Source: Cytophagales bacterium (GTDB lineage: Bacteria > Bacteroidota > Bacteroidia > Cytophagales > Cyclobacteriaceae). Taken from it: a DNA stretch of 5,928 bases. Of this stretch, positions 1-5,928 are shown in pieces (the first letter of the stretch is position 1; each line of letters starts with the position of its first letter). A program made the translations under genes and the position numbers. The stretch spans positions 1 to 5,928 of the forward strand of contig DPLR01000428.1 of assembly GCA_003541895.1 (NCBI GenBank). The letters are read 5' to 3'. The notes beneath the pieces were generated by a model that was not told the DNA's origin, searched no databases, and saw nothing but the letters and a program-made list of their open reading frames with translations.

Positions 1-42
1 TATGGGTATGGATATGGGTATGGGTACGGATATGGGTACAAT
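1..42 (+). repeat. Hexanucleotide tandem repeat (TAYGGN) coding for Tyr-Gly
   Basis: Six consecutive in-frame hexamers of the form TA(T/C)GG(G/A) occupy 1-36. A diverged TACAAT and a TACGGA follow. Each unit encodes Tyr-Gly. Because the unit is six bases, gain or loss of copies changes the length of the low-complexity segment without shifting the frame. The array starts at or before the window edge, so its full copy number cannot be seen. Confidence 0.8.
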
Positions 43-252
43 TACGGAGGCTATTACCCAACCACTTCTGTTTCTGAATACTCTAATCTTTATATAGAAA
101 TATTTGATCTGAAGCATTATACATCCAAAGGCAAGCCCAAACTTCTATGGTATGCGGAGATCGGTGATTTTTTTAGTTCTTCCGATTTGTCAAGTGCAAC
201 TTTCCGCTCCATTGATCAAGCCTTTGCTCAGTCACCTTATCTAAAAAAATAA
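1..252 (+). CDS. 3' end of a Tyr-Gly-repeat protein, possibly a DUF4136-like envelope lipoprotein (partial)
   Basis: This is the last 83 codons of a gene whose start lies outside the window; it reads in frame from base 1 to the TAA at 250-252. The visible part opens with a run of alternating Tyr and Gly (residues 1-14), then a short Asn/Gly/Tyr/Pro stretch. A folded-looking tail follows, with a strand-like LYIEIFDL, a KPKLLWYAEIGD segment and a final helix ending in AFAQSPYLKK. In Bacteroidota, proteins of the DUF4136 lipoprotein type often have a Gly/Tyr-rich low-complexity region just before a strand containing 'LxW.(A/G)', so that is my best guess. The N terminus, where a lipobox would be, is not visible, so the family and location are inference. 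The next gene starts four bases after the stop, which suggests co-transcription with the barrel protein downstream and an envelope role. Confidence 0.75.
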   Translation, partial: YGYGYGYGYGYGYNYGGYYPTTSVSEYSNLYIEIFDLKHYTSKGKPKLLWYAEIGDFFSSSDLSSATFRSIDQAFAQSPYLKK

Positions 253-256
253 AGAA

Positions 257-937
257 GTGAAAAGATTTATTCTATTTGTTTTTACTTTTCTTGGTTGGTT
301 CGCGCTGCATGCACAGTATTATTACGACCGCTCAAAGAATCCCGATAAGACCAAGGCCGTGCAGCAAAGCCCTTCACGAGACTTCGATCATTTTTTCTTT
401 TTCTCTTGGGATACCAATAAACCTTTGTCTAATACTGATTTTGTCGGATCAACTAGTTCACTTGGCACCCGACTTGGTTTCCGTAAGAGAATAAATAATG
501 TTGATCAAATTTGGGCGGGAGCTGATTTAGGGTGGTCAGTGTATAAAGAATATTTCCCTTATCAAACGTATACTTCGGGGACCAAATCGGTATCAACCGA
601 TTTTTACGACTATGCCGTGAACTTAAATCTTACCGCATCCATTGACTATTTTTTCTTGCCGATGGATAAGATTGTGAACCCTTATGTTGGTTTGAACTTG
701 GGAGTTGCCTATGATAAGTTTAGTTACTATTACAATATTTACGGGGCAAGTAATGGCACATTTGGGCTATTGTTGCGCCCCGAAGCGGGCTTGCTTGTCG
801 GATTCGGCAAAAATTCTCCTTGGCGCTTAAAGGGGGCTATCCATTATGATTATTCAACCAACTCAGACAAAGACACCGGGTATAAGAATTTTTCCAACAT
901 AGGCTTACAAATTGGCATTGTAAAAATGGCTTGGTAA
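257..937 (+). CDS. Outer-membrane beta-barrel protein, function unknown
   Basis: The product is 226 residues and begins with a good Sec signal peptide: a basic KR at 2-3, a hydrophobic core [14 protein letters not shown] at 4-17, and a likely cut between Ala19 and Gln20. The mature part is rich in Tyr, Phe, Gly and Asn, with alternating polar/non-polar strands (for example [57 protein letters not shown]). It ends in an aromatic residue (Trp). This is the pattern of a small barrel of the OMP_b-brl/OmpW-like kind, placed in the outer membrane. The start is GTG at 257: an in-frame stop lies at 242-244, and the first internal Met is far inside the barrel, so no ATG would keep the signal peptide. 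It begins four bases after the preceding stop, consistent with an operon. The ligand or role cannot be read from the sequence; it could be structural or a minor porin. Confidence 0.88.
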   Translation: MKRFILFVFTFLGWFALHAQYYYDRSKNPDKTKAVQQSPSRDFDHFFFFSWDTNKPLSNTDFVGSTSSLGTRLGFRKRINNVDQIWAGADLGWSVYKEYFPYQTYTSGTKSVSTDFYDYAVNLNLTASIDYFFLPMDKIVNPYVGLNLGVAYDKFSYYYNIYGASNGTFGLLLRPEAGLLVGFGKNSPWRLKGAIHYDYSTNSDKDTGYKNFSNIGLQIGIVKMAW

Positions 938-944
938 AAAGTGT

Positions 945-975
945 ATTGTTCTCTGGCGCTAACCTTTTATTTTTG
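945..975 (+). promoter_or_regulatory. Putative Bacteroidota-type promoter of guaA
   Basis: TATTTTTG at 968-975 matches the Bacteroidota -7 consensus TAnnTTTG exactly. ATTG at 945-948, a near match to the -33 TTTG element, lies upstream with a 19-base spacer, the usual spacing. It sits in the 41-base gap between the barrel gene and guaA. The expected transcription start falls at about 979-982, essentially on the guaA ATG, so the transcript would have little or no leader. No purine riboswitch can fit in this gap. T-rich matches arise easily by chance, so this is tentative. Confidence 0.45.
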
Positions 976-978
976 CGA

Positions 979-2505
979 ATGCCAGAGCAAATCCTCATCC
1001 TCGATTTCGGTTCCCAGTTTACACAACTCATAGCCCGAAGGGTTCGCGAGTTAAATGTGTATTGCGAAATTCATCCGTTTAACCATATACCTACAATTGC
1101 CGCTGAAATAAAAGGGGTTATCCTTTCAGGCAGCCCGTGTTCCGTGCGCGATACCGACTCACCTGATGTTGACTTAAAACAGTTTGCTCATTTACCGGTG
1201 CTAGGTGTTTGTTATGGAGCACAGCTCATCGCCCATAAAAGTGGAGGAACTGTTCAGGCTTCTCAACATCGCGAATATGGAAGGGCAAGGTTATCAACCG
1301 TCAATCACCATAATGAATTATTGAAAGAAATCTCACTTGATTCCCAAGTGTGGATGTCGCATGCGGATACGATTACTTCTGTTCCTGATAATTTTGAGAT
1401 CACAGCAAGCACTTCTTCGGTGAAGATTGCTGCATTCAAATTGAAGGATGAGAAAATTTATGGAATCCAATTTCATCCAGAAGTTACGCATACCTTAGAA
1501 GGAAAAAACCTCCTCCGAAATTTTGTTGTTCATATTTGCGGATGTCAACAGGATTGGACCCCCGACCAATTTGTTGAAACTACCATTAGCAGCCTGAAAG
1601 AAAAATTAGGTAATGATAAAGTAGTTATGGCGCTTTCGGGAGGTGTTGATTCAACGGTGGCTGCTACGCTCATCCATCACGCTATCGGCAAAAATTTATT
1701 CTGCATTTTTGTTGATAATGGCTTGCTTCGCAAAGGCGAATTTGAACAAGTGCTTTTGTCATACCAAGGCATGGGCCTTAATGTGAAAGGAGTTGATTCA
1801 AAGGAAAAATTTTATTCAGCGCTCAAAAATTTAACTGATCCAGAGGCAAAACGCAAAGCTATCGGCAAAACGTTTATCGATGTTTTTGATGAAGAGTCGC
1901 ATAAAATTTCTGAAGTAAAGTGGCTGGGTCAAGGCACGATCTATCCCGATGTAATTGAATCAGTATCAATTAAAGGTCCTTCAGCCACAATAAAATCTCA
2001 CCACAACGTGGGCGGCTTGCCAGAAAAGATGAAATTGAAAGTGGTAGAACCATTAAATACTTTATTCAAAGACGAGGTGCGCATGGTGGGCAAAACGCTC
2101 AACATTGATCCGCTGATTTTAGGGCGCCATCCGTTTCCGGGTCCAGGTCTGGGTATTCGTATCCTTGGAGATATCAGTCCAGACAAGGTGAGGATACTGC
2201 AAGAGGCCGATCACATTTTTATATCACAACTTCGTAAACACAATTTGTACGATAAAGTGTGGCAAGCTGGCACGATTTTGTTGCCGGTTTATTCTGTTGG
2301 TGTAATGGGCGATGAACGCACCTATGAACAAGTGGTGGCTTTGCGCGCGGTGGTAAGTGTTGATGGCATGACTGCCGATTGGTCGCACTTACCACATGAA
2401 TTTTTAAGTGAAGTGTCGTCTGAAATTATTAACACCGTGAAAGGAATTAATCGTGTAGTTTACGATATCAGTTCTAAACCACCTGCAACGATCGAATGGG
2501 AATAA
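979..2505 (+). CDS. guaA: GMP synthase (glutamine-hydrolysing)
   Basis: Converts XMP, ATP and glutamine to GMP in the cytoplasm, the last step of de novo guanine nucleotide synthesis. The 508-residue length is normal for bacterial GuaA. Residues 4-185 form the class I glutamine amidotransferase domain, with nucleophile Cys78 in GVCYGAQ and His166/Glu168 in QFHPE completing the triad. Residues about 205-390 form the ATP pyrophosphatase domain, with P-loop SGGVDS at 220-225, HHNVGGLP at 341-348 and [11 protein letters not shown] at 382-392. The C-terminal dimerisation domain ends in the family signature KPPATIEWE (500-508). All key motifs are intact. The frame stays open upstream to a TTG at 931 that overlaps the previous gene, but ATG 979 gives the standard [13 protein letters not shown] start and is chosen. 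No Shine-Dalgarno sequence precedes it. The next gene follows in the same direction after a short gap with no clear promoter, so read-through is likely. Confidence 0.98.
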   Translation: MPEQILILDFGSQFTQLIARRVRELNVYCEIHPFNHIPTIAAEIKGVILSGSPCSVRDTDSPDVDLKQFAHLPVLGVCYGAQLIAHKSGGTVQASQHREYGRARLSTVNHHNELLKEISLDSQVWMSHADTITSVPDNFEITASTSSVKIAAFKLKDEKIYGIQFHPEVTHTLEGKNLLRNFVVHICGCQQDWTPDQFVETTISSLKEKLGNDKVVMALSGGVDSTVAATLIHHAIGKNLFCIFVDNGLLRKGEFEQVLLSYQGMGLNVKGVDSKEKFYSALKNLTDPEAKRKAIGKTFIDVFDEESHKISEVKWLGQGTIYPDVIESVSIKGPSATIKSHHNVGGLPEKMKLKVVEPLNTLFKDEVRMVGKTLNIDPLILGRHPFPGPGLGIRILGDISPDKVRILQEADHIFISQLRKHNLYDKVWQAGTILLPVYSVGVMGDERTYEQVVALRAVVSVDGMTADWSHLPHEFLSEVSSEIINTVKGINRVVYDISSKPPATIEWE

Positions 2506-2570
2506 GATTACTCAAAAGTCGAATGTCTCTAGGCAAAAGTTCTAAGTCCATGTATAGTGGACGATCAATT

Positions 2571-4277
2571 ATGAACTATGTTTTCTTGTTGGTAATTTTT
2601 TTTCTGACGATCAATGTTAACGCACAGGATTTCAAAAAGCAATTCAAACAAGCGAAAGACTATTTTGCGGATGGGAATTATAGCAAGGCAATGGATGCGT
2701 TCCGTCCGTTGACGATTTATGATCGTGATAACCCTTATCCGGAATACGCCAGTTATTATTATGCACTTTCAGCCCAACGCTTGGGGTTCAATACTATCGC
2801 CAAAGAAATGTTTCTTCAAATTAAAACTATTTATCCCCAGTGGGATCAATTGGATGAAGTGAACTTCTGGCTTTTTAAAATTTATTTAGATCAACGCGAA
2901 TATTTTCATGCACTCGCCTTGGCAAAACAAATAAAAAACAATTCGCTTCAGAATGACATTAACTTGATGAAACGAAGTGCGCTTTCAAAAGTAGATGATG
3001 TTGAGACTTTAAAAATGTTGGTAGAAGAAAACCCGCAAGACTATGAAGCTATTCGGGCGTTGGGATTTGCCCTTGGTAAACAGACCAACCCATCGGATAC
3101 ATTAATGCTCGATTCGCTTGCCCGTTTGTTGAGCTGGAATAAAAAAGATTTCATTGCCATCAAAGATCCGCCCGTTTTCAAATCAAAATACCGAGTGGCT
3201 TTACTAATGCCTTTTCGTTATTCTACACTTGACCCAGGTCCAGGTAAAAAGAAAAGTCAATTCGCACTTGATATGTATCAAGGCATGAAGCTTGCAGCTG
3301 ATTCATTGGCAGCCGAAGGAACGAAGCTAGAGTTATTGGCTTATGATACCGATCATGATGCTGAAACAATAAAAAATTTATTGAAAGAAGAAGAATTGAA
3401 AAGTACCGACCTAATGGTAGGTCCATTGTTTGCCGAAGATGCTAAGGCAGTACATGAATTTTCGCAAACCAACAAAATTAATTTGGTGGTTAACCCTATC
3501 TCCTTCAATCTGGATTTGACTGGACAAAATCCATATGCTTTTTTGTTTCAACCGAGCCACAAAACGATAGGCCAAAAATCAGCAGAACTTGTGGCCGCAA
3601 AAGTTCGAAATAAAAAATGTTTTGTGTTTTATGGCGAGAGCCCCAAAGATTCGGTTATGGCTTTCGGTTTCATTAAAGAAGCCAAGCGTCAGGGATTGAA
3701 GGTGGTGTATGTAGAAGAGGTGCGCGGTGAAACTTCAGGAAAAATTCTTGACCTATTAGCAAAAGCTACTGATTTCGATGAGTGGAAAAATCCAACCAAA
3801 TTTAAGCTCAAACGTGACAGTATCGGCAGCATATTCGTAGCCTCTGAAGATCCGCTTATTTATACTAAGGTTATTAACAGCGTGGAGACCCGAGGGGATT
3901 CGATTCTTGTTGTCGGTCAGGAAAGCTGGCTTGAGGATGGTTCTGTTGATCTGGCCAAGTTTGAAAAAAATAAAGCTCTTTTTGCTTCGCCTAATTTCGC
4001 ATCCATAGTTGATAAGCCCTATATGGCATTCCGAAGAAATTATATGAAACTGCACGGGGTTATCCCCAGCGCCTACGCGCAAAATGGGTATGAGTTCATC
4101 ATGGTTATGGGGCGCGCATTCAAAAAATACGGAGTAAAGTTTGGATCAGGCCTCATGAACGAAGGGCTGGATGGATCGCTTGCACAAGGGTACCGCATGT
4201 TGCCCACCAAAGACAATGAACGAGTTGCGCTGTCGATGTTTCATAAAGGAAGGTTGGAGGCAATCAACAAACCTTAA
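2571..4277 (+). CDS. Exported TPR plus type I periplasmic-binding-protein-fold protein (LpoA-like architecture)
   Basis: About 568 residues. A hydrophobic signal peptide (residues 1-18) ends NVNA|QDF; there is no lipobox Cys, so a soluble periplasmic protein is predicted. Residues about 20-190 are helical with TPR-like repeats: FKQAKDYFADGNYSKAMDAF, then YYALSAQRLGFNTIAKEMF, then WLFKIYLDQREYFHALALA. From residue 206, KYRVALLMPF begins a type I periplasmic-binding-protein fold like the Leu/Ile/Val-binding family, including LDMYQGMKLAADSL, LMVGPLFAEDAKAV, KKCFVFYG and SAYAQNGYEFIMVMGRAF, to about 540. A helical domain followed by this fold is the order of LpoA, the activator of the cell-wall synthase PBP1A; related Bacteroidota proteins are often annotated as ABC transporter substrate-binding proteins. 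No transporter genes are nearby, so a cell-wall or sensing role is as plausible as uptake. The start is uncertain: ATG 2571 leaves no Lys/Arg before the core, while in-frame ATG 2550 adds MYSGRSI with one Arg. The frame is open back to 2496, inside guaA. It lies 65 bases after guaA. Confidence 0.88.
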   Translation: MNYVFLLVIFFLTINVNAQDFKKQFKQAKDYFADGNYSKAMDAFRPLTIYDRDNPYPEYASYYYALSAQRLGFNTIAKEMFLQIKTIYPQWDQLDEVNFWLFKIYLDQREYFHALALAKQIKNNSLQNDINLMKRSALSKVDDVETLKMLVEENPQDYEAIRALGFALGKQTNPSDTLMLDSLARLLSWNKKDFIAIKDPPVFKSKYRVALLMPFRYSTLDPGPGKKKSQFALDMYQGMKLAADSLAAEGTKLELLAYDTDHDAETIKNLLKEEELKSTDLMVGPLFAEDAKAVHEFSQTNKINLVVNPISFNLDLTGQNPYAFLFQPSHKTIGQKSAELVAAKVRNKKCFVFYGESPKDSVMAFGFIKEAKRQGLKVVYVEEVRGETSGKILDLLAKATDFDEWKNPTKFKLKRDSIGSIFVASEDPLIYTKVINSVETRGDSILVVGQESWLEDGSVDLAKFEKNKALFASPNFASIVDKPYMAFRRNYMKLHGVIPSAYAQNGYEFIMVMGRAFKKYGVKFGSGLMNEGLDGSLAQGYRMLPTKDNERVALSMFHKGRLEAINKP

Positions 4278-4305
4278 TTTTTTTAGAAATAGGTACATAG
4301 CGCAA

Positions 4306-4320
4306 GAGGTAAGTTACCTT
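4306..4320. other. Short inverted repeat in the gap before the second barrel gene
   Basis: GAGGTA at 4306-4311 and TACCTT at 4315-4320 can pair (five Watson-Crick pairs plus one G-T) around a three-base loop. It lies about 30 bases after the stop of the TPR/binding-protein gene. The stem is short and no T-run follows it directly, so it is at best a weak terminator or a small operator-like palindrome. It may be chance. Confidence 0.2.
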
Positions 4321-4346
4321 AGTATTAAATTTTGGATTGATTTTTT

Positions 4347-4354
4347 TACCTTTA
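4347..4354 (+). promoter_or_regulatory. Possible -7 element (TACCTTTA) for the second barrel gene
   Basis: TACCTTTA matches seven of eight positions of the TAnnTTTG consensus. It sits in the AT-rich 118-base gap (4278-4395), the only gap here large enough for a full promoter with a leader. No TTTG lies at the ideal 19-base spacing upstream; TTTG at 4331-4334 is too close. A start at about 4360 would give a leader of about 35 bases to ATG 4396. The rest of the gap holds only the weak inverted repeat at 4306-4320. Confidence 0.25.
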
Positions 4355-4395
4355 ACAAAATAATGTCTCCTTTGGGCAAACTGCAGAAAACAATT

Positions 4396-5454
4396 ATGAT
4401 GAAAGGATCTGTATTTTTTTTGGCCATGATTGCGTTGCCCTTGTTTGCGCAGAATCAAAAAGACAAGCCCACCGTAACGTTTGAAGAACTTTATGATGAG
4501 CCTTATTCCATCAATAAATTATTTGTTGGATTTCAACCTTTGTATGGCGAAGTATTCGCTACCAATGTGAATTCAGGTTTTGGCATTGAGGCCAGCTATT
4601 TTCAAAAAGAGAAGTTTGATCTAAAAGTAAATTACCGCCAATCTTACAGTGCGGAATTTTTCGATTACAACCGAAATGCATTTTTGAAAGCGCAAGCCGA
4701 TGCTAAGTACAAGATTTCAGATCAGCCCCAGGCATTCAGTTACTTTGAACTTGGAGGAACTTATCATATTAAAGATTTCGATCAGGAATCCAAAACAAAA
4801 ATGACACTGTACAAGAAAACTTTGAAGGGCGATCGGTGGGCTGCCACTGTTCCATTTCATGCAGAAGTTCCTTGCAAGGTCAGGAAAATTTATGGCGTTC
4901 GTTTATGGGGAATTGTTTGGAATAGCACCACTGATTTAACCCGTGCATTAAGCAAGCAACATCTAACCAATGCCGATTTGAAATCATCATCAACCGGTAC
5001 TTCTTTGCCTTCTTCCTATTATGAAAATGGCATCCAGCGAAATCTTTACGTTTTCGGAAACATTCATGCCGCTAATGTGTATGTGGGTGGTTCAATGACT
5101 TGGATCAGAAACGTAGCCGTTAATTTTGATAAATACGATGATGGAGTTGATGATGGAATGATGACTTTGTTTTTCGACATCATGGTGGCGCCATCACTAA
5201 AACTTGATCCTGTTACCTATACTGACACAAATAACGTAACGGATAAATATTCAACGGGGGCAATAAAGACGCACTCCTTCGGATTTCGTGCAGGCGTTGA
5301 TGGAAAATTCAATCGCACATTTGGGTGGTCGTATGGTGGTGAGTTTGGATATCGCCCCACCATTGTGGGTATGGGTTTTTTCGCGATGCTGAAAATTGCT
5401 TTCCCTCTCTACAGCACCAATCTCGATTACAAGGTTGAATCTTTCGGTAAGTAA
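4396..5454 (+). CDS. Predicted outer-membrane barrel-like protein, family not recognised
   Basis: About 352 residues. The N terminus is a clear signal peptide: Lys3, hydrophobic core SVFFLAMIALPLF, and a likely cut at Ala18|Gln19 (LFA|QNQ). No lipobox Cys is present. The mature protein is rich in aromatic residues and Gly, with amphipathic strand-like segments such as INKLFVGFQPLYGEVF, FGIEASYF, FDLKVNYRQSY, NVYVGGSMTWI, HSFGFRAGVDGKF and WSYGGEFGYRP, which suggests an outer-membrane barrel. A Ser/Thr-rich loop (KSSSTGTSLPSS) and an Asp-rich stretch (DKYDDGVDDG) look like exposed turns; the latter might bind a cation, but that is a guess. I cannot name the family. Start: ATG 4396 gives a compact signal peptide, while in-frame ATG 4363 adds 11 residues (MSPLGKLQKTI) and is a real alternative. 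The longer frame back to 4171 overlaps the previous gene and is rejected. hutI begins 14 bases after the stop, so the two are probably co-transcribed. Confidence 0.82.
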   Translation: MMKGSVFFLAMIALPLFAQNQKDKPTVTFEELYDEPYSINKLFVGFQPLYGEVFATNVNSGFGIEASYFQKEKFDLKVNYRQSYSAEFFDYNRNAFLKAQADAKYKISDQPQAFSYFELGGTYHIKDFDQESKTKMTLYKKTLKGDRWAATVPFHAEVPCKVRKIYGVRLWGIVWNSTTDLTRALSKQHLTNADLKSSSTGTSLPSSYYENGIQRNLYVFGNIHAANVYVGGSMTWIRNVAVNFDKYDDGVDDGMMTLFFDIMVAPSLKLDPVTYTDTNNVTDKYSTGAIKTHSFGFRAGVDGKFNRTFGWSYGGEFGYRPTIVGMGFFAMLKIAFPLYSTNLDYKVESFGK

Positions 5455-5468
5455 TTCATTCACTCCCT

Positions 5469-5928
5469 ATGGCCAATGATATCATCATCACGAATATCAA
5501 AGGCCTTGCACAAGTAAGAGACACAAGTCCAGAAAAAATTGCCGGTGCCGTCATGAGTGAATTGCCGGTGATTGAAAATGCATTTCTTCATCTTTCCAAT
5601 GGAATCATTGCCGATTATGGCACAATGGAAAAAATGCCTTCCGTAAAAGACGAGGTAATTGATGCTTCTGATCGTTTTGTGTTTCCTTCGTTTGTTGATT
5701 CGCACACGCATTTGGTTTTTGCCGCTACGCGCGAAGAGGAATTTGTGATGAAGATTAAAGGTGCAACCTACAGCGACATTGCAAAAAAAGGTGGGGGTAT
5801 TCTTAACTCAGCAAAAAAATTGCGAAACACAAGTGAAGATGAGCTTTTCGAAAGAACGTTGTTACGCGCGAATGAAGTTATTCACCTTGGCACGGGAGCC
5901 ATTGAAATAACAAGCGGCTATGGATTGA
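5469..5928 (+). CDS. hutI: Imidazolonepropionase, N-terminal part (runs off the window)
   Basis: Hydrolyses 4-imidazolone-5-propionate to N-formimidoyl-glutamate, the third step of histidine degradation, in the cytoplasm. The first 153 codons are visible and there is no stop before the window edge. Family features are clear: an amidohydrolase N-terminal beta sandwich (residues about 1-70); the metal-binding HxH motif at His79/His81 in FVDSHTHLVFA; REEEF at 88-92; KGATYSDIAKKGGGILNSAKK at about 97-117; and GTGAIEITSGYGL at the end. Arg88, Tyr101 and Tyr151 line up, with an offset of one, with the substrate-contacting Arg89, Tyr102 and Tyr152 that I recall from the Bacillus subtilis enzyme. Thr148 stands where the motif normally reads KSGYG. 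ATG 5469 is the natural start, giving MANDIIITNIKGL; there is no Shine-Dalgarno sequence. The gene is 14 bases after the barrel gene, so it may be read from that gene's promoter. Whether other hut genes follow cannot be seen. Confidence 0.95.
   Translation, partial: MANDIIITNIKGLAQVRDTSPEKIAGAVMSELPVIENAFLHLSNGIIADYGTMEKMPSVKDEVIDASDRFVFPSFVDSHTHLVFAATREEEFVMKIKGATYSDIAKKGGGILNSAKKLRNTSEDELFERTLLRANEVIHLGTGAIEITSGYGL

Noticed and set aside
276..494. Second + strand frame of 72 codons inside the first barrel gene
   Set aside because: It is fully contained in a gene with a good signal peptide and barrel pattern, and its own product shows no coherent pattern.
931..978. Upstream extension of guaA from TTG 931 (16 extra residues)
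   Set aside because: It overlaps the barrel gene stop, uses a rare start and precedes the canonical [14 protein letters not shown] terminus. ATG 979 gives the family's normal length.
938..978. Guanine or other purine riboswitch ahead of guaA
   Set aside because: The 41-base gap is too short for an aptamer and shows no suitable paired arms.
3756..4082. Minus-strand open frame of 108 codons
   Set aside because: It is antisense to the conserved binding-fold domain, has no recognisable domain or signal, and is a typical shadow frame.
4171..4362. Upstream extension of the second barrel gene from 4171
   Set aside because: It lies mostly inside the 3' end of the TPR/binding-fold gene, in another frame, and would bury the signal peptide 75 or more residues in.
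4278..4395. Intrinsic terminator after the TPR/binding-fold gene
   Set aside because: The only hairpin (4306-4320) has a five to six pair stem and no T-run directly after it. The T-runs at about 4278-4284 and 4341-4347 have no strong stem before them.
5460..5711. Minus-strand open frame of 83 codons over the hutI start
   Set aside because: The + strand is clearly HutI with intact metal-binding and substrate motifs. The antisense product is Cys/His/Phe-rich without family character.
1..5928. Defence system, mobile element, CRISPR array or horizontally acquired island
   Set aside because: No transposase, integrase, nuclease, spaced direct repeats or terminal inverted repeats are seen. Base composition and codon use look even across the window, and two genes are standard housekeeping enzymes.

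Overview
The window looks like ordinary chromosomal DNA from a member of the Bacteroidota, probably a Cytophagales-like lineage. Four things point there: moderately low GC; no clear Shine-Dalgarno sequences ahead of the genes; a TAnnTTTG promoter box ahead of guaA; and three exported proteins whose predicted signal peptidase I site is Ala|Gln, the pattern described as the Bacteroidetes Q-rule. All six genes lie on the + strand and are tightly packed. The largest gap is about 118 bases. I see no tRNA, rRNA, CRISPR array, insertion sequence, prophage or integration scar.

Layout, left to right. (1) Positions 1-252 are the 3' end of a gene whose product has a Tyr-Gly repeat and a DUF4136-like tail. 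(2) Four bases later, with a GTG start, comes a 226-residue outer-membrane beta-barrel protein (257-937). (3) After a 41-base gap that holds a plausible Bacteroidota promoter comes guaA, the complete GMP synthase (979-2505). (4) Next is an exported protein of about 568 residues (2571-4277), with TPR-like helices at the N terminus and a type I periplasmic-binding-protein fold at the C terminus. (5) After the largest gap comes a second, unrecognised outer-membrane barrel-like protein of about 352 residues (4396-5454). (6) Fourteen bases later hutI (imidazolonepropionase, histidine degradation) begins at 5469 and runs off the window end.

The genes do not form one obvious pathway. GuaA (purine synthesis) and HutI (histidine catabolism) are cytoplasmic housekeeping enzymes. 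The other four are known or likely envelope proteins. Likely transcription units are 1-2, then guaA with the TPR/binding-protein gene, then the second barrel gene with hutI.

I do not see a convincing new biological system. The most interesting items are the LpoA-like domain order of the protein after guaA, the shared Ala|Gln export signals, a possibly leaderless guaA promoter, and a Lys-to-Thr change in a usually conserved HutI motif.
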